A stretch of DNA of 64,000 nt, from assembly GCF_004023665.1 (NCBI RefSeq), contig NZ_SAUF01000001.1, positions 1,536,501 through 1,600,500 of the forward strand. Reading direction: 5' to 3'. Both the position numbers and the translations under genes were made by a program. Below are positions 53,838 through 63,556 of this stretch, one piece after another. Each line of letters begins with the position of its first letter. Position 1 is the first letter of the stretch. The DNA is from Afifella aestuarii. GTDB taxonomy: Bacteria; Pseudomonadota; Alphaproteobacteria; Rhizobiales; Afifellaceae. A model generated the notes under the pieces. The model was not told where the DNA came from. It searched no databases and was given only the letters and a program-made list of their open reading frames with translations.

Positions 53838-55400
53838 ATGACCATTACCGACGAAGTCCGATCCGAAGGCGACCGCGTCGTCATTTTCGACACCACTTTG
53901 CGCGACGGCGAGCAATGTCCCGGCGCGACCATGACGTTTGAGGAAAAGCTCGAAGTCGCTGCCTTCCTCGACCAGATGGGTGTCGACATCATCGAAGCGG
54001 GCTTTCCGATCGCCTCGCCCGGTGATTTCGAGGCGGTCTCGGAAATCGCCCGCCGCTCGAAGAATTCCGTCATTGCTGGTCTCGCAAGGGCCAATCCGGG
54101 CGACATCGACCGGGCGGGCGAGGCCGTGCGGCACGCGAAGCGCGGGCGGATCCACACCTTCATCTCCACCTCGCCGGTGCATATGAAATTCAAGCTGCAG
54201 AAGGAGCCGGAGCAGGTTCTGCAGCTCGTCACCGATTCCGTCGCCCGTGCGCGCAACCTGGTCGACGATGTGGAATGGTCGGCCGAGGACGGCACGCGCA
54301 CGGAGTTCGATTTCCTGTGCCGCTGCGTCGAAGCGGCGATCCGCTCTGGCGCCGGGACGATCAACATTCCCGATACCGTCGGTTACACCACGCCTGACGA
54401 ATATCGCGATCTCTTCATGCGCCTGCGTGAGGCGGTGCCCAATTCCGATCAGGCGGTCTTCTCCGTCCATTGCCACAACGACCTCGGCATGGCGGTGGCG
54501 AATTCTCTCGCCGGCGTCACCGGCGGCTGCCGCCAGATCGAATGCACCGTCAACGGCATCGGCGAACGGGCCGGCAATGCGGCGCTGGAAGAAATCGTCA
54601 TGGCGATCGAAACGCGCCGGGACGTTCTGCCCTATCACACCGGCATCGATACGAAGATGCTGACGCGCGCCTCGAAGATGGTGTCTTCGGCGACCTCCTT
54701 CCCGGTGCAGTTCAACAAGGCGATCGTCGGTCGCAATGCCTTCGCGCATGAAAGCGGCATCCACCAGGACGGCATGCTGAAGCATACCCAGACGTATGAG
54801 ATCATGACGCCGGAATCCGTCGGCGTTCAGAAGACCTCCCTCGTCATGGGCAAGCATTCCGGCCGCAATGCCTTCCGCTCCAAGCTGAAGGAGCTCGGCT
54901 ACGATCTGGGCGACAATGCGTTCGAGGATGCCTTCAACCGCTTCAAGGCGCTGGCCGATCGCAAGAAGCATGTCTTTGACGAGGACATCGAGGCGCTGGT
55001 CGACGAGAAGCTGGCGAATGCGGCCGATCGTATCCGGCTGGAAGCGCTGACGATCATTGCCGGCACGATGGGCCCGCAGGCCGCGACCCTGACTGTCAGT
55101 CAGGACGGCCAGCATCGCACCTTCCAGGCGACGGGCAACGGCCCGGTCGATGCCGCCTTCAATGCGATCAAATCGCTCGTTCCGCATGAGGCGACCCTGG
55201 CGCTCTATCAGGTGCATGCGGTGACCGGCGGCACGGACGCGCAGGCGGAGGTTTCTGTGCGCGTCGAAGATCGCGAGGGCCGGGCGGTGACCGGCCGTGC
55301 CTCCGATCCCGACACGCTCGTGGCCTCCGCAAAAGCCTATCTCGCCGCGGTCAACAAGCTGATCGCGCGCGGCGAACGGCTGCACGCGCAGGCCGGCTGA
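53838..55400 (+). CDS. leuA: 2-isopropylmalate synthase
   Basis: LeuA condenses acetyl-CoA and 2-ketoisovalerate, the first committed step of leucine synthesis. It is 520 residues. The catalytic motif [16 protein letters not shown] (about 18-34), the zinc-binding [17 protein letters not shown] and [18 protein letters not shown] are present, then the C-terminal LeuA dimerisation domain giving leucine feedback inhibition (from about 390). ATG 53838 follows AAGGAG by 7 bp. The leucine-rich leader before it should add transcriptional control; DUF1624 follows downstream. Confidence 0.97.
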   Translation: MTITDEVRSEGDRVVIFDTTLRDGEQCPGATMTFEEKLEVAAFLDQMGVDIIEAGFPIASPGDFEAVSEIARRSKNSVIAGLARANPGDIDRAGEAVRHAKRGRIHTFISTSPVHMKFKLQKEPEQVLQLVTDSVARARNLVDDVEWSAEDGTRTEFDFLCRCVEAAIRSGAGTINIPDTVGYTTPDEYRDLFMRLREAVPNSDQAVFSVHCHNDLGMAVANSLAGVTGGCRQIECTVNGIGERAGNAALEEIVMAIETRRDVLPYHTGIDTKMLTRASKMVSSATSFPVQFNKAIVGRNAFAHESGIHQDGMLKHTQTYEIMTPESVGVQKTSLVMGKHSGRNAFRSKLKELGYDLGDNAFEDAFNRFKALADRKKHVFDEDIEALVDEKLANAADRIRLEALTIIAGTMGPQAATLTVSQDGQHRTFQATGNGPVDAAFNAIKSLVPHEATLALYQVHAVTGGTDAQAEVSVRVEDREGRAVTGRASDPDTLVASAKAYLAAVNKLIARGERLHAQAG

Positions 55401-55411
55401 CGCGGCTGCCC

Positions 55412-56266
55412 TTGGCACACGAACAAACGCACGACAGCATCACCGGTCCGGCGGAAACGCCAGGCCGGAATGTTTTGGACGGGACGGGCGCCTCGTTCGG
55501 CGAAAAGGCCGGGCGTCTCGATCCGCCGGCCGCCGGCGCGCGGCTGCCGCGGCTCATCTGGATCGATGTCTTTCGCGGCATCGCGCTCGTGGCGATGGCC
55601 GTCTACCACTGCTCCTGGGATCTCGCCTTCTTCGGGTTTTCCGATGCGGGCGTGGCGAGTGCACCGGGCTGGATTCTGTTCGCGCGCATGATCGCCGGAT
55701 CGTTTCTGTTCCTCGTCGGCGTCAGTCTCGCGCTCGCCCATCATTCCGGGCTTCGCTTGCGGCCCTTCCTCAAACGTCTTGCGATGGTCGCGGGCGGCGC
55801 GGCGGCGATTACCGTCGTCACCTATCTGGTCTTCCCGGAGGCCTATATCTTCTTCGGCATTCTGCACGAGATCGCACTGGCGAGCGTGCTCGGCCTCCTC
55901 TTCCTGCGGGCGCCGTTATGGCTCGTCGCAGCTGCGGCAGCGTTCTTCCTGTTCGGGGCGGGTTTCCTCGCAGGCCCTGCTTTCAACGGCCGCTATCTGC
56001 AGTTTCTCGGGCTGATGACCTACCGCCCGTTCACCAACGATTATGTGCCGCTCTTTCCGTGGTTCGGCGTCGTCCTGTCAGGCCTCGTCGGTGGGCGTCT
56101 GCTTCTGAAAAATCAGCAAGTTTTGAGACTGCTGGCAAAGCCCGTGCGCGATCCGATCTCGCAGGCGCTCGCCTTCGGCGGACGCCATTCGCTGGCCTTC
56201 TACCTCATCCATCAGCCGGTGCTGTTCGGCCTCGTCTATGCGGCGGCATGGCTGATGATGCGCTGA
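55412..56266 (+). CDS. DUF1624 (heparan-alpha-glucosaminide acetyltransferase-like) membrane protein
   Basis: This 284-residue protein has about seven membrane segments. The sequence RLIWIDVFRGIALVAMAVYHCSWDLAFFG near 46 and FGGRHSLAFYLIHQPVLFGLVYAA near 255 match DUF1624/HGSNAT-like acyltransferases, which move acetyl groups across a membrane. The function of bacterial members is unknown. The disordered first ~45 residues and a TTG start at 55412 are uncertain. It begins 11 bp after leuA and may be co-transcribed with it. Confidence 0.8.
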   Translation: MAHEQTHDSITGPAETPGRNVLDGTGASFGEKAGRLDPPAAGARLPRLIWIDVFRGIALVAMAVYHCSWDLAFFGFSDAGVASAPGWILFARMIAGSFLFLVGVSLALAHHSGLRLRPFLKRLAMVAGGAAAITVVTYLVFPEAYIFFGILHEIALASVLGLLFLRAPLWLVAAAAAFFLFGAGFLAGPAFNGRYLQFLGLMTYRPFTNDYVPLFPWFGVVLSGLVGGRLLLKNQQVLRLLAKPVRDPISQALAFGGRHSLAFYLIHQPVLFGLVYAAAWLMMR

Positions 56267-56390
56267 GCTCTTGGCCCTGCGCCCTAAGACCTGCGCGCGA
56301 AGGGGAGCCGAGGCTCGCTTCGGTTTCGCCATCGGTAGCGGCATGAAGGGAGTCGGACGAAGAGCATTCGTCTGCGCTCGCGTCCGAGGC

Positions 56391-58202
56391 TTAAGAAGAA
56401 CGCCCTGAAAAATCGGCGATCACCGCCACGAAGGCGCTGCCGTAGCGATCGAGCTTGGCCTCGCCGACCCCGGGAACATGGGCCATCTCGGCGCGCGAGC
56501 GGGGGCGCGCCGCCGCGAGCTCGATCAGCGTCTTGTCGTGAAAGATCACATAGGGTGGCACGTTCTGTTGCCGTGCGATCTCGAGACGTTTTTCTCTGAG
56601 CGCCTGAAAGAGATCCCGATCGGCTTCCGGCACGACGGACTGGGTGGTGCTTTGCCCGCCCTTGCCGCGCCGGCTTCGGCGAGGGGGCGGCACGCGCAAC
56701 TTGAGCGTCGGCTTGTCGCGAAGGAAGTCGCGACCGGCGGGCGAGATCGACAGGCCCCCGTGGCCCGCAAGGTCGACGTCGACGAGGCGCAGCGCGATCA
56801 GCTGGCGCAGGATCGCACGCCACAGGCGGCTGTCGTGCTCCTTGCCGATGCCGAAGGTGGAGATGCGGTCATGGCCGAACTGCGCGATGCGCTCGCTCTC
56901 CACGCCGAGAAGAACATCGACGATATAGGCCTGCCCGAAGCGCTCGCCGGTGCGGTAGATGCAGGAGAGCGCCTTCTGCGCCGCGATCGTCCCGTCGAAG
57001 AGCTGTGGTGGCGCGGTGCAGGTGTCGCAATTGCCGCAAGGCTCGCAATGATCGCCGAAATAGGCGAGCAGCACCTGGCGGCGGCAACCCGCCGTCTCGG
57101 CGAGACCCAGGAGCGCGTCGAGCTTCTGCCGCTCCGTCCGCTTGCGCTCGTCCGGGGCATCCGATTCCTCGATGAAGCGGTTGCGCAGCGCGACGTCTTC
57201 AGGACCGTAGAGCATCAGCGTCTCGGCGGGCAGGCCGTCCCGCCCGGCGCGGCCGGTCTCCTGATAATAGGCCTCCAGACTGCCCGGCAGATCGATATGG
57301 GCGACGAAGCGCACGTCCGGTTTGTCGATGCCCATGCCGAAAGCGATCGTGGCGACCATGACGACCGCCTCGCCATGCTGGAAACGCTGCTGGTTCGCCT
57401 CGCGATCGGCCTTATCCATGCCCGCGTGATAGGCGAGGGCGTCGTAACCCTCGCCCCGCAGCCAGGCGGCCGTCTCCTCGCATTTGCGCTTGGAGAGGCA
57501 GTAGACGATGCCGCTCTCGCCTCGATGGCGCTTGAGAAAATCCTTCAACTGAGCGCGGGGATTATCTTTTTCGGCTATGGCGTAGCGGATGTTGGGTCGG
57601 TCGAAACCGGCGATGAAGGCGTCGGCTTCGGCGATCTCCAGATGCGACAGGATCTCGGCGCGCGTCGGCGCATCGGCCGTTGCCGTCAGGGCCATGCGCG
57701 GCGTCTTCGGGAACTGGCGCACGAGCACGTCGAGCTGGCGGTAGGAGGGGCGGAAGTCGTGACCCCATTGCGACAGGCAGTGGGCTTCATCGATCGCGAT
57801 CAGCGACAATCTTGTCCGACCCAGGCGCTCCAGAACCCCACCGCGCAAGAGCGTTTCGGGCGCGACATAGAGGAGATCGAGTGCGCCGGCCTCGATATCG
57901 CTCCACAAGGCGCGCCGCTCTTCCGGCGGAAGATCGGAGTTTAGCGCGGCGGCTTTCACCCCTGCCTGGCGCAAGGCCGCGACCTGATCGGCCATCAGCG
58001 CCAGAAGCGGGGAGACGATCAACGCCATGCCGGGTCGGGCGATCGCCGGGATCTGGTAGCAGAGCGATTTTCCGCCGCCGGTCGGCATCAGCACGAAGGC
58101 GTTATGGCCGGCGATCACATGCTCGATGATGCGCGCCTGCGGGCCACGGAACGCATCATAGCCATAGACGGCCTTGAGGATTTCGACGGCTTTCGTGGGC
58201 AT
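56391..58202 (-). CDS. recQ: ATP-dependent DNA helicase RecQ
   Basis: This 3'-5' helicase resolves recombination and replication intermediates. It is 603 residues. Walker A LMPTGGGKSLCYQIPA (about 37-53), DEAH box AIDEAHCLSQWGHDFRP and QETGRAGRDGLPA (motif VI) are present, followed by a RecQ-CT with zinc-binding Cys residues (CRRQVLLAYFGDHCEPCGNCDTC), a winged-helix and a C-terminal HRDC domain (LFQALREKRLEIARQQNVPPYVIFHDKTLIELA). ATG 58202 is preferred over a start at 58265 that adds basic sequence. No LexA box is seen nearby. Confidence 0.96.
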   Translation of the reverse strand: MPTKAVEILKAVYGYDAFRGPQARIIEHVIAGHNAFVLMPTGGGKSLCYQIPAIARPGMALIVSPLLALMADQVAALRQAGVKAAALNSDLPPEERRALWSDIEAGALDLLYVAPETLLRGGVLERLGRTRLSLIAIDEAHCLSQWGHDFRPSYRQLDVLVRQFPKTPRMALTATADAPTRAEILSHLEIAEADAFIAGFDRPNIRYAIAEKDNPRAQLKDFLKRHRGESGIVYCLSKRKCEETAAWLRGEGYDALAYHAGMDKADREANQQRFQHGEAVVMVATIAFGMGIDKPDVRFVAHIDLPGSLEAYYQETGRAGRDGLPAETLMLYGPEDVALRNRFIEESDAPDERKRTERQKLDALLGLAETAGCRRQVLLAYFGDHCEPCGNCDTCTAPPQLFDGTIAAQKALSCIYRTGERFGQAYIVDVLLGVESERIAQFGHDRISTFGIGKEHDSRLWRAILRQLIALRLVDVDLAGHGGLSISPAGRDFLRDKPTLKLRVPPPRRSRRGKGGQSTTQSVVPEADRDLFQALREKRLEIARQQNVPPYVIFHDKTLIELAAARPRSRAEMAHVPGVGEAKLDRYGSAFVAVIADFSGRSS

Positions 58203-58291
58203 GTGAGGTCGCGTGGAGAATCGTGGGAGCGCTCTCCATAGCAGTTTCGCCCGGGTCACGATCAATGGGCCGTGTCGACGGCGGAGGATTC

Positions 58292-59776
58292 CTAGTAGGG
58301 CGCCTCGACCTTTCCGAGATTCACGTAGACGCTTTTCCGCTCGGTGTAGAAATCGAGCGCGGCGAGGCCGTTCTCGCGGCCAATGCCGGACTGCTTGGTG
58401 CCGCCGAAGGGCATGGCGATCGGCGTCAGATTGTAAGAATTGACCCAGATCGTGCCCGCCTGCAGCGCGGCCGCGACGCGGTGGGCGCGCGCAAGGTTCT
58501 GCGTCATCAGTCCTGCCGCGAGGCCGAAGGGCGTCGCATTGGCGCGGGCGACGACGTCTGCCTCCTCGGAGAACGAGAGGACGCTCATGACGGGGCCGAA
58601 AATCTCTTCGCAGACGATCGTCATGTCGTCGCGTGTCTCGGCGAAGATCGCCGGGCTCATGAAGAAGCCGTCCTTGAAGGCGTCCGTCGTCAGCCGCTCG
58701 CCGCCGGTGACGAGCTTTGCACCTTCCGCGACGCCCTTTTCGACATAGGCGAGGACTTTTTGAAGATGCGCTTCGGAGATGAGCGGGCCCATCTGTGTGT
58801 CCGGATCGAGCGGATCGCCGAGACGGATTTTTTCCGTGCGCTCCGTGAGCCTTGCGAGGAATTCCTCGCGAACTGATTCATGTACGAAGACGCGCGTGCC
58901 ATTGGAGCAGATTTCGCCCTGCGTGTAGAAGTTTGCAAGCAGCGCCGCAGAAACCGAATCATCGATGTCGGCGTCCTCGAAGACGATGAGTGCCGACTTG
59001 CCGCCGAGCTCCATCGTGACGTGTTTGAGCGTCTCGGCCGCGGCCGCCATGATGCGCTTTCCCGTAGGTACGGAGCCGGTCAGCGACACTTTTGCGATGC
59101 CGGGATGGGCCGTCATGGCGGCGCCTGTTTCGCCGGCGCCGAGGACGACATTGAAGAGACCTTTCGGGGCGCCGGCCTCTTCGACGATCTCGGCCAGTTT
59201 GAGCGCGGTGATCGGCGTCAGCTCGCTCGGTTTGAAGATCATGGCATTGCCGGCGGCAAGCGCCGGCGCCGTCTTCCAGGAGGCGATCTGGATCGGATAG
59301 TTCCAGGCGCCGATGCCGGCGCAGACGCCGAGCGGCTCGCGGCGCGTATAGGCGAAGGCATCCTCGCCAAGCGGCATATGCTCGCCATGGACGATCTGGG
59401 TGAGGCCTGCGAAGAACTCGAAACAATCGGCGGCTGAGCCGATATCGGCCTCCGGGGCCTCCTGGATGGGCTTGCCGGTGTCGAGGACTTCGAGACGCGC
59501 GAGTTCGTCCGTACGGGCGCGCAGGAGATGGGCGACGCGGTTGAGGACGCGGCCGCGTTCGGCCGGCGCCATTGCCTGCCATTCGCGCTGTGCGGTCTGG
59601 GCTGCGGCGACGGCGCGGTCGATTGTCGCGCTGTCGGCGGCCGCGAAGCGGGCGAGGATCGTGCCGTTCGCGGGATTGATCGTGGCGATCTTCTCGCCAC
59701 CGCCGGCCACCTTTTCTCCGGCGATATGGGAGGCGAGGTCGGGCATAAGCGTATCGGGCGCGGTCATCGGCATCAC
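58292..59776 (-). CDS. betB: Betaine-aldehyde dehydrogenase-like aldehyde dehydrogenase
   Basis: This 494-residue NAD(P)-dependent aldehyde dehydrogenase has the catalytic Glu in [13 protein letters not shown] and catalytic Cys in [12 protein letters not shown], plus the cofactor motif [31 protein letters not shown] and [14 protein letters not shown]. The overall pattern fits BetB, which makes the osmoprotectant glycine betaine. betA and betI are not in the window, so specificity is uncertain. Possible starts are GTG 59776, ATG 59773 and ATG 59767. Confidence 0.85.
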   Translation of the reverse strand: MMPMTAPDTLMPDLASHIAGEKVAGGGEKIATINPANGTILARFAAADSATIDRAVAAAQTAQREWQAMAPAERGRVLNRVAHLLRARTDELARLEVLDTGKPIQEAPEADIGSAADCFEFFAGLTQIVHGEHMPLGEDAFAYTRREPLGVCAGIGAWNYPIQIASWKTAPALAAGNAMIFKPSELTPITALKLAEIVEEAGAPKGLFNVVLGAGETGAAMTAHPGIAKVSLTGSVPTGKRIMAAAAETLKHVTMELGGKSALIVFEDADIDDSVSAALLANFYTQGEICSNGTRVFVHESVREEFLARLTERTEKIRLGDPLDPDTQMGPLISEAHLQKVLAYVEKGVAEGAKLVTGGERLTTDAFKDGFFMSPAIFAETRDDMTIVCEEIFGPVMSVLSFSEEADVVARANATPFGLAAGLMTQNLARAHRVAAALQAGTIWVNSYNLTPIAMPFGGTKQSGIGRENGLAALDFYTERKSVYVNLGKVEAPY

Positions 59777-59944
59777 ATGGTCTTGGGGGTGGAAGGGCGC
59801 GAGCCGGCGCCGTCATCGTTCGGGCGGGTACCGGCAGGGGACGAATATCCTGACGAAAATCGATGCGTTGTGCAATTCTGCACCGATGCCGCGTCTGATG
59901 GCTTGCACAGCGCGTCTGGCGCCACTATACAGCGCCCACGCTTC

Positions 59945-60020
<76 letters not shown>

Positions 60021-60082
60021 ATCTTTCAAAAACGACAGAGCGCGCTGTGGAGAGCCTTCTCCGGCTGGCGCGCCTCGGCACA

Positions 60083-60109
60083 AAAAACCCGGCCTTGCGG
60101 CCGGGTTTT
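60083..60109. terminator. Terminator between tRNA-Lys and BASS transporter
   Basis: AAAACCCGGCC-TTGC-GGCCGGGTTTT is a strong symmetrical stem with A/T runs on both sides. It can end transcripts from both converging units. Confidence 0.85.
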
Positions 60110-60136
60110 CGCTTTTTGGGGTGTGAGCGACGCCGA

Positions 60137-61105
60137 TCAGCTTGAGCGGACAGGCGCCATCTCGCTGCGCAGCGCGCGTCCGTCGTCGAGCTTTTTGTAG
60201 ATATTTGCCACGATCGCGCCGGCGATGTTGTGCCAGACGCTGAAGATCGCGCTCGGCACGGCGGCGAGGGGCGAGAAATGGGCGCTGGCGAGCGCCGCCC
60301 CCAGGCCGGAATTCTGCATGCCGACCTCGATTGAGATCGCCTTGCGCTTGGCCACCGGCATGCCGCTCATGCGCGCGAGCCAATAGCCGAGCGCCAGTCC
60401 GATGCCGTTGTGGAGGGCGACGACGGCGAAGATGAGAAGACCGGTCGTGGCGATTTTCTCCTGATTGACCGCAACCACGGCCGCGATGATGAGAACGATG
60501 CCGGTGACGCTGACGAGCGGCAGCGCGGGAATCGCGGCGCGCACCAGCGAGGGCGCCAGCTTCTGCATGACGAAGCCGAGGCCGAGCGGCAGAAGAATCA
60601 TCTTCACGATCGAGATGAACATGCTCACGGCATCGACCGGCAGATACTGGCTGGCGAAAAGCCAGACGAGGAAGGGCGTGACGATCGGTGCTGCCAAGGT
60701 CGTGACGCTGGTGCAGGCGACGCTCAACGCCACGTCGCCGCGGCACAGATACGTCATCACGTTGCTGGCCGTGCCGCCCGGGCAGCAGCCGACCAGGATG
60801 ACGCCGGCCGCCACTTCCGGCGACATCGGAATGATCGATGTGAGGGCGACCGCAACGAGCGGCATGATGAGGAATTGCGCGCCGACCCCGATCGCCACGT
60901 CCTTCGGCCGGCGGACGACCTCGCGGAAATCCTTCAGCGAGATCGTCAGCCCCATGCCGAACATGATCATGCCGAGGAGCGGGACGATATAGGGGACAAG
61001 GGTTCGGAATACGTCGGGAAGGACGAATCCGAGGACCGCGAAGGCAATGACCCACAAGGCAAAGGTGCGCCCAAAGAACGCGGACACAAGCGCAATAGCT
61101 CTCAC
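60137..61105 (-). CDS. Bile acid:sodium symporter (BASS) family transporter
   Basis: This 322-residue membrane protein has about ten segments. BASS-family motifs are MFGMGLTISLKDF, VGCCPGGTASNVMTYLCRGDVALSVACTSVTTLAAP and SIEVGMQNSGLGAALASAHF, the last two bearing the sodium-site residues. It resembles PanS-like bacterial members, which transport organic anions such as pantothenate precursors. GTG 61105 is preceded by AGGAGG at 6 bp. Its substrate is unknown. Confidence 0.92.
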   Translation of the reverse strand: MRAIALVSAFFGRTFALWVIAFAVLGFVLPDVFRTLVPYIVPLLGMIMFGMGLTISLKDFREVVRRPKDVAIGVGAQFLIMPLVAVALTSIIPMSPEVAAGVILVGCCPGGTASNVMTYLCRGDVALSVACTSVTTLAAPIVTPFLVWLFASQYLPVDAVSMFISIVKMILLPLGLGFVMQKLAPSLVRAAIPALPLVSVTGIVLIIAAVVAVNQEKIATTGLLIFAVVALHNGIGLALGYWLARMSGMPVAKRKAISIEVGMQNSGLGAALASAHFSPLAAVPSAIFSVWHNIAGAIVANIYKKLDDGRALRSEMAPVRSS

Positions 61106-61419
61106 TTTTTCCTCCTGATGGCAGCGAATGCTGCGGGAGCTGCCAATGGCTTGCTTCTAAAAGCAAAATCCGGTGAGGAGCGGTCATGCACCCGCGCATG
61201 TGGTGCTGTCTACCGACGGGGCGAATTAGGCCGGATTCTGCCTGATCTCCGAAAAATCTGTTCTCCTGATGCCTGCAATTCCGCTCGCGACGGTGAAAAT
61301 TTTTACAGATTGATGTCCTTCAGAAAAAGAATTGTCTTCGCCTTCGTCTCAGTGCGTGCGTTTCGGCCTCTCTGCAGAAAAACGCCTCTCTACAGGGGCT
61401 TCTGAAGTCTTCCTGCGTC

Positions 61420-61435
61420 TGGCACGGAATATGCA
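61420..61435 (+). promoter_or_regulatory. Sigma-54 (RpoN) promoter for nifA
   Basis: TGGCACGGAATATGCA fits TGGCAC-N5-TTGCA with correct GG/GC spacing and one deviation (A for the first T of TTGC). It lies about 230 bp before the nifA start, giving a long leader of about 215 nt. Confidence 0.65.
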
Positions 61436-61621
61436 AAGAAGATCTGTAGAATGGCTCTATGGAAGACGCATGGCTCTTATGCAAAGCCTGTTTTCGCGGT
61501 TTTCTTTAGGGTCCGACAAAAGTCGAACCTGTGCGAGCCTTCGCATTGGTCTAACTATTTAGCAGATGCAACATAGGTAGGCTGAATCTTGGAAGGTTTG
61601 GGGGCCTTTCAGCCTGCGTAT

Positions 61622-61639
61622 TCGATGCATGCGCATCGA
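61622..61639 (+). repeat. Perfect hairpin TCGATGC-ATGC-GCATCGA before nifA
   Basis: A 7-bp inverted repeat with a 4-bp loop, ending 23 bp before the nifA GTG. In RNA it would fold just upstream of the ribosome-binding site. It could also be a DNA operator. Confidence 0.5.
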
Positions 61640-61662
61640 GATCGTCATGGAGGGCGGAGACC

Positions 61663-63381
61663 GTGACAGTGCACAGCCCCGGCAACGGTACACATGGGCG
61701 GACAAGCCGCGCCGATATCGAGCTTATTGGGATCTATGAGATCTCAAAGCTCCTCAGCGCGCCGAACCGGCTGGAGACGACGCTCGCTGGCGTGCTCACG
61801 CTGCTCTCCAGCTTTCTCGATATGCGCCATGGTTTGATTGCGCTTCTGGACGGCGATGGGGAGCCGGAGATCGTCGTCGGTTCGGGATGGAGCGAGGAAA
61901 ACGCCAAGCGCTATTTCAAGCGCCTGCCTGAGCAGGCGATCGGTCAGATCGTGGCCACCTGCATGCCCCTCGTGGTGCCGGATGTGCGCAGCGACCAGCT
62001 ATTCGCCGGGACGGATCTCGACGGCTGGGGGTCGGAGGATGGAAAGCCGTTTTCGCTGATCGGTGTGCCGATCAAAAACGGCGAGGCGGTCGTCGGCACG
62101 CTGACGATCGACCGCAGCTACGAATTCGCCGATCAGACACCGTTCGATCAGGATGTCCGTTTTCTGACACTTGTCGCCAATCTCCTCGGCCAGACGTTGC
62201 GGTTGCACAAGGCGGTGGCGCGCGACCGCGAGCGACTGATGGCCGAACAACGGCGGCTCGAAAAGCAATTGTCGGCGGGGCGAGACGACGGCGTGGCCTC
62301 CGGCAAGATCGAAGGCATCGTCGGCGAGAGCCCGGCCTTGCGTGCGGCCCTCGACAAGGTGCGGATCGTGGCGCGCAGTCGTTCGACCGTGCTGCTGCGT
62401 GGGGAATCGGGCACCGGCAAAGAGCTCTTCGCCTCGGCGATCCACGATCTGTCGCCGCGCAGTTCCGGCCCTTTCGTCAAACTCAATTGTGCGGCACTGC
62501 CGGAAAGCGTGCTCGAATCGGAGCTCTTCGGCCATGAGAAGGGGGCCTTCACCGGGGCCATCCAGCAGCGCAAGGGGCGCTTCGAACTCGCCCATGGCGG
62601 CACGCTCTTTCTCGACGAAATCGGCGAGATTTCCGCCGCCTTTCAAGCGAAGCTCTTGCGGGTGCTGCAGGAGGGCGAGTTTGAACGTGTCGGTGGCACG
62701 CGCTCGCTCAAGGTCGATGTGCGGCTCGTATGTGCTACCAACCGGGATCTGGAGGCCGCCGTCAGCAAGGGCGAATTTCGTGCGGATCTCTACTACCGGA
62801 TCAGCGTGGTACCGATTTTCCTGCCGCCATTGCGCGAGCGGACCGGCGATATCCCGCTTCTCGCGCAGGAGATCCTGCAGCGCTTCAACAAGGAGCACAG
62901 CACCGATCTCACCCTGACGAGCGAAGCGCTTCGCGCGCTCTCCGGCTGCTTCTTCCCCGGCAATGTGCGGGAATTGGAAAACTGCATCCGGCGCACGGCG
63001 ACGCTGGCGCGCGACCAGCAGATCGTGGCGCATGATCTTGCCTGTCAGAATGACGGATGCCTTTCCTCCGTTCTCTGGCAGGGAAGCCAGAGGGCTGCCC
63101 CTTCGCCCGGATTCCAGCCGCTGCCGGTCATCCAACCGCAGCCGCAGATGGGCGGGACGGTTTTTGCCGAGGGGGAAAGCCCTGCTTCGCCGCAAGCCTG
63201 CCCGTCGCCCGGCGCCTGCCCGGTGCCCGGAGGAGATACGCGCTCGGAGCGTGACCGGCTGGTCGAGGCGATGGAGACGGCGGGCTGGGTGCAGGCGAAG
63301 GCGGCGCGCATTCTCGGCATGACGCCGCGCCAGATCGGCTACGCCCTTCGCAAGCATTCGATTCCGATCAAGCGCTTCTGA
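61663..63381 (+). CDS. nifA: Nif-specific sigma-54-dependent activator NifA
   Basis: NifA activates nif promoters as a bacterial enhancer-binding protein. The 572 residues comprise a GAF domain (about 35-185), the AAA+ domain (about 205-440) with Walker A GESGTGKE at 247, GAFTGA at 293 and Walker B GGTLFLDEIGEIS, and a C-terminal HTH (AKAARILGMTPRQIGYALRKH). Cys429-X11-Cys441-X19-Cys461-X4-Cys466 is the motif of oxygen-sensitive NifA in alphaproteobacteria. A Pro/Gln-rich linker (about 470-540) precedes the HTH. Start GTG 61663 follows GGAGG. Two NifA sites lie immediately after the gene, ahead of nifB. Confidence 0.97.
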   Translation: MTVHSPGNGTHGRTSRADIELIGIYEISKLLSAPNRLETTLAGVLTLLSSFLDMRHGLIALLDGDGEPEIVVGSGWSEENAKRYFKRLPEQAIGQIVATCMPLVVPDVRSDQLFAGTDLDGWGSEDGKPFSLIGVPIKNGEAVVGTLTIDRSYEFADQTPFDQDVRFLTLVANLLGQTLRLHKAVARDRERLMAEQRRLEKQLSAGRDDGVASGKIEGIVGESPALRAALDKVRIVARSRSTVLLRGESGTGKELFASAIHDLSPRSSGPFVKLNCAALPESVLESELFGHEKGAFTGAIQQRKGRFELAHGGTLFLDEIGEISAAFQAKLLRVLQEGEFERVGGTRSLKVDVRLVCATNRDLEAAVSKGEFRADLYYRISVVPIFLPPLRERTGDIPLLAQEILQRFNKEHSTDLTLTSEALRALSGCFFPGNVRELENCIRRTATLARDQQIVAHDLACQNDGCLSSVLWQGSQRAAPSPGFQPLPVIQPQPQMGGTVFAEGESPASPQACPSPGACPVPGGDTRSERDRLVEAMETAGWVQAKAARILGMTPRQIGYALRKHSIPIKRF

Positions 63382-63402
63382 GTAGGACGGCAGGCCCGCC
63401 AA

Positions 63403-63437
63403 TGTCGGAGACCCGACACGATGTCGGAGCCGCGACA
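63403..63437 (+). promoter_or_regulatory. Two NifA upstream activator sequences (TGT-N10-ACA)
   Basis: TGT-CGGAGACCCG-ACA at 63403-63418 and TGT-CGGAGCCGCG-ACA at 63422-63437 are perfect consensus copies, 19 bp apart, about two helical turns. They lie about 90 bp upstream of the nifB sigma-54 promoter. Confidence 0.9.
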
Positions 63438-63493
63438 GGGTTTTGTCTCTGGCTGGGTGATGCCAACCCCTTGTAAATACGCCATTTTCGTTT

Positions 63494-63509
63494 TGGCATG
63501 GGGCTTGCT
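63494..63509 (+). promoter_or_regulatory. Sigma-54 promoter of nifB
   Basis: TGGCATGGGGCTTGCT matches TGGCAC-N5-TTGCT with one change. It sits 48 bp before the nifB start codon and downstream of two NifA sites. Confidence 0.85.
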
Positions 63510-63556
63510 GCACGGTTCCTGAAAGACGCTTTGGATGTGTGTCGCGGAGGGATCGA

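Larger units (their letters stand above)
61106..61662. other. Intergenic region upstream of nifA
   Basis: 557 bp with no convincing gene. It contains the sigma-54-type promoter at 61420-61435 and a TCGATGC-ATGC-GCATCGA hairpin at 61622-61639. A GGT-N10-ACA at 61292-61307 is a one-mismatch relative of the NifA site. No FixK box (TTGAT-N4-ATCAA) or canonical NtrC site was found. The 41-codon frame at 61451 has no ribosome-binding site and looks non-coding. Confidence 0.55.

Noticed and set aside
61185-61210. NtrC-like site GCACC-N9-GGTGC upstream of nifA
   Set aside because: The half-sites are too far apart for the NtrC consensus (GCAC-N7-GTGC).
61451-61576. 41-codon frame between the sigma-54 promoter and nifA
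   Set aside because: No ribosome-binding site, no recognisable composition or motif; treated as leader RNA.
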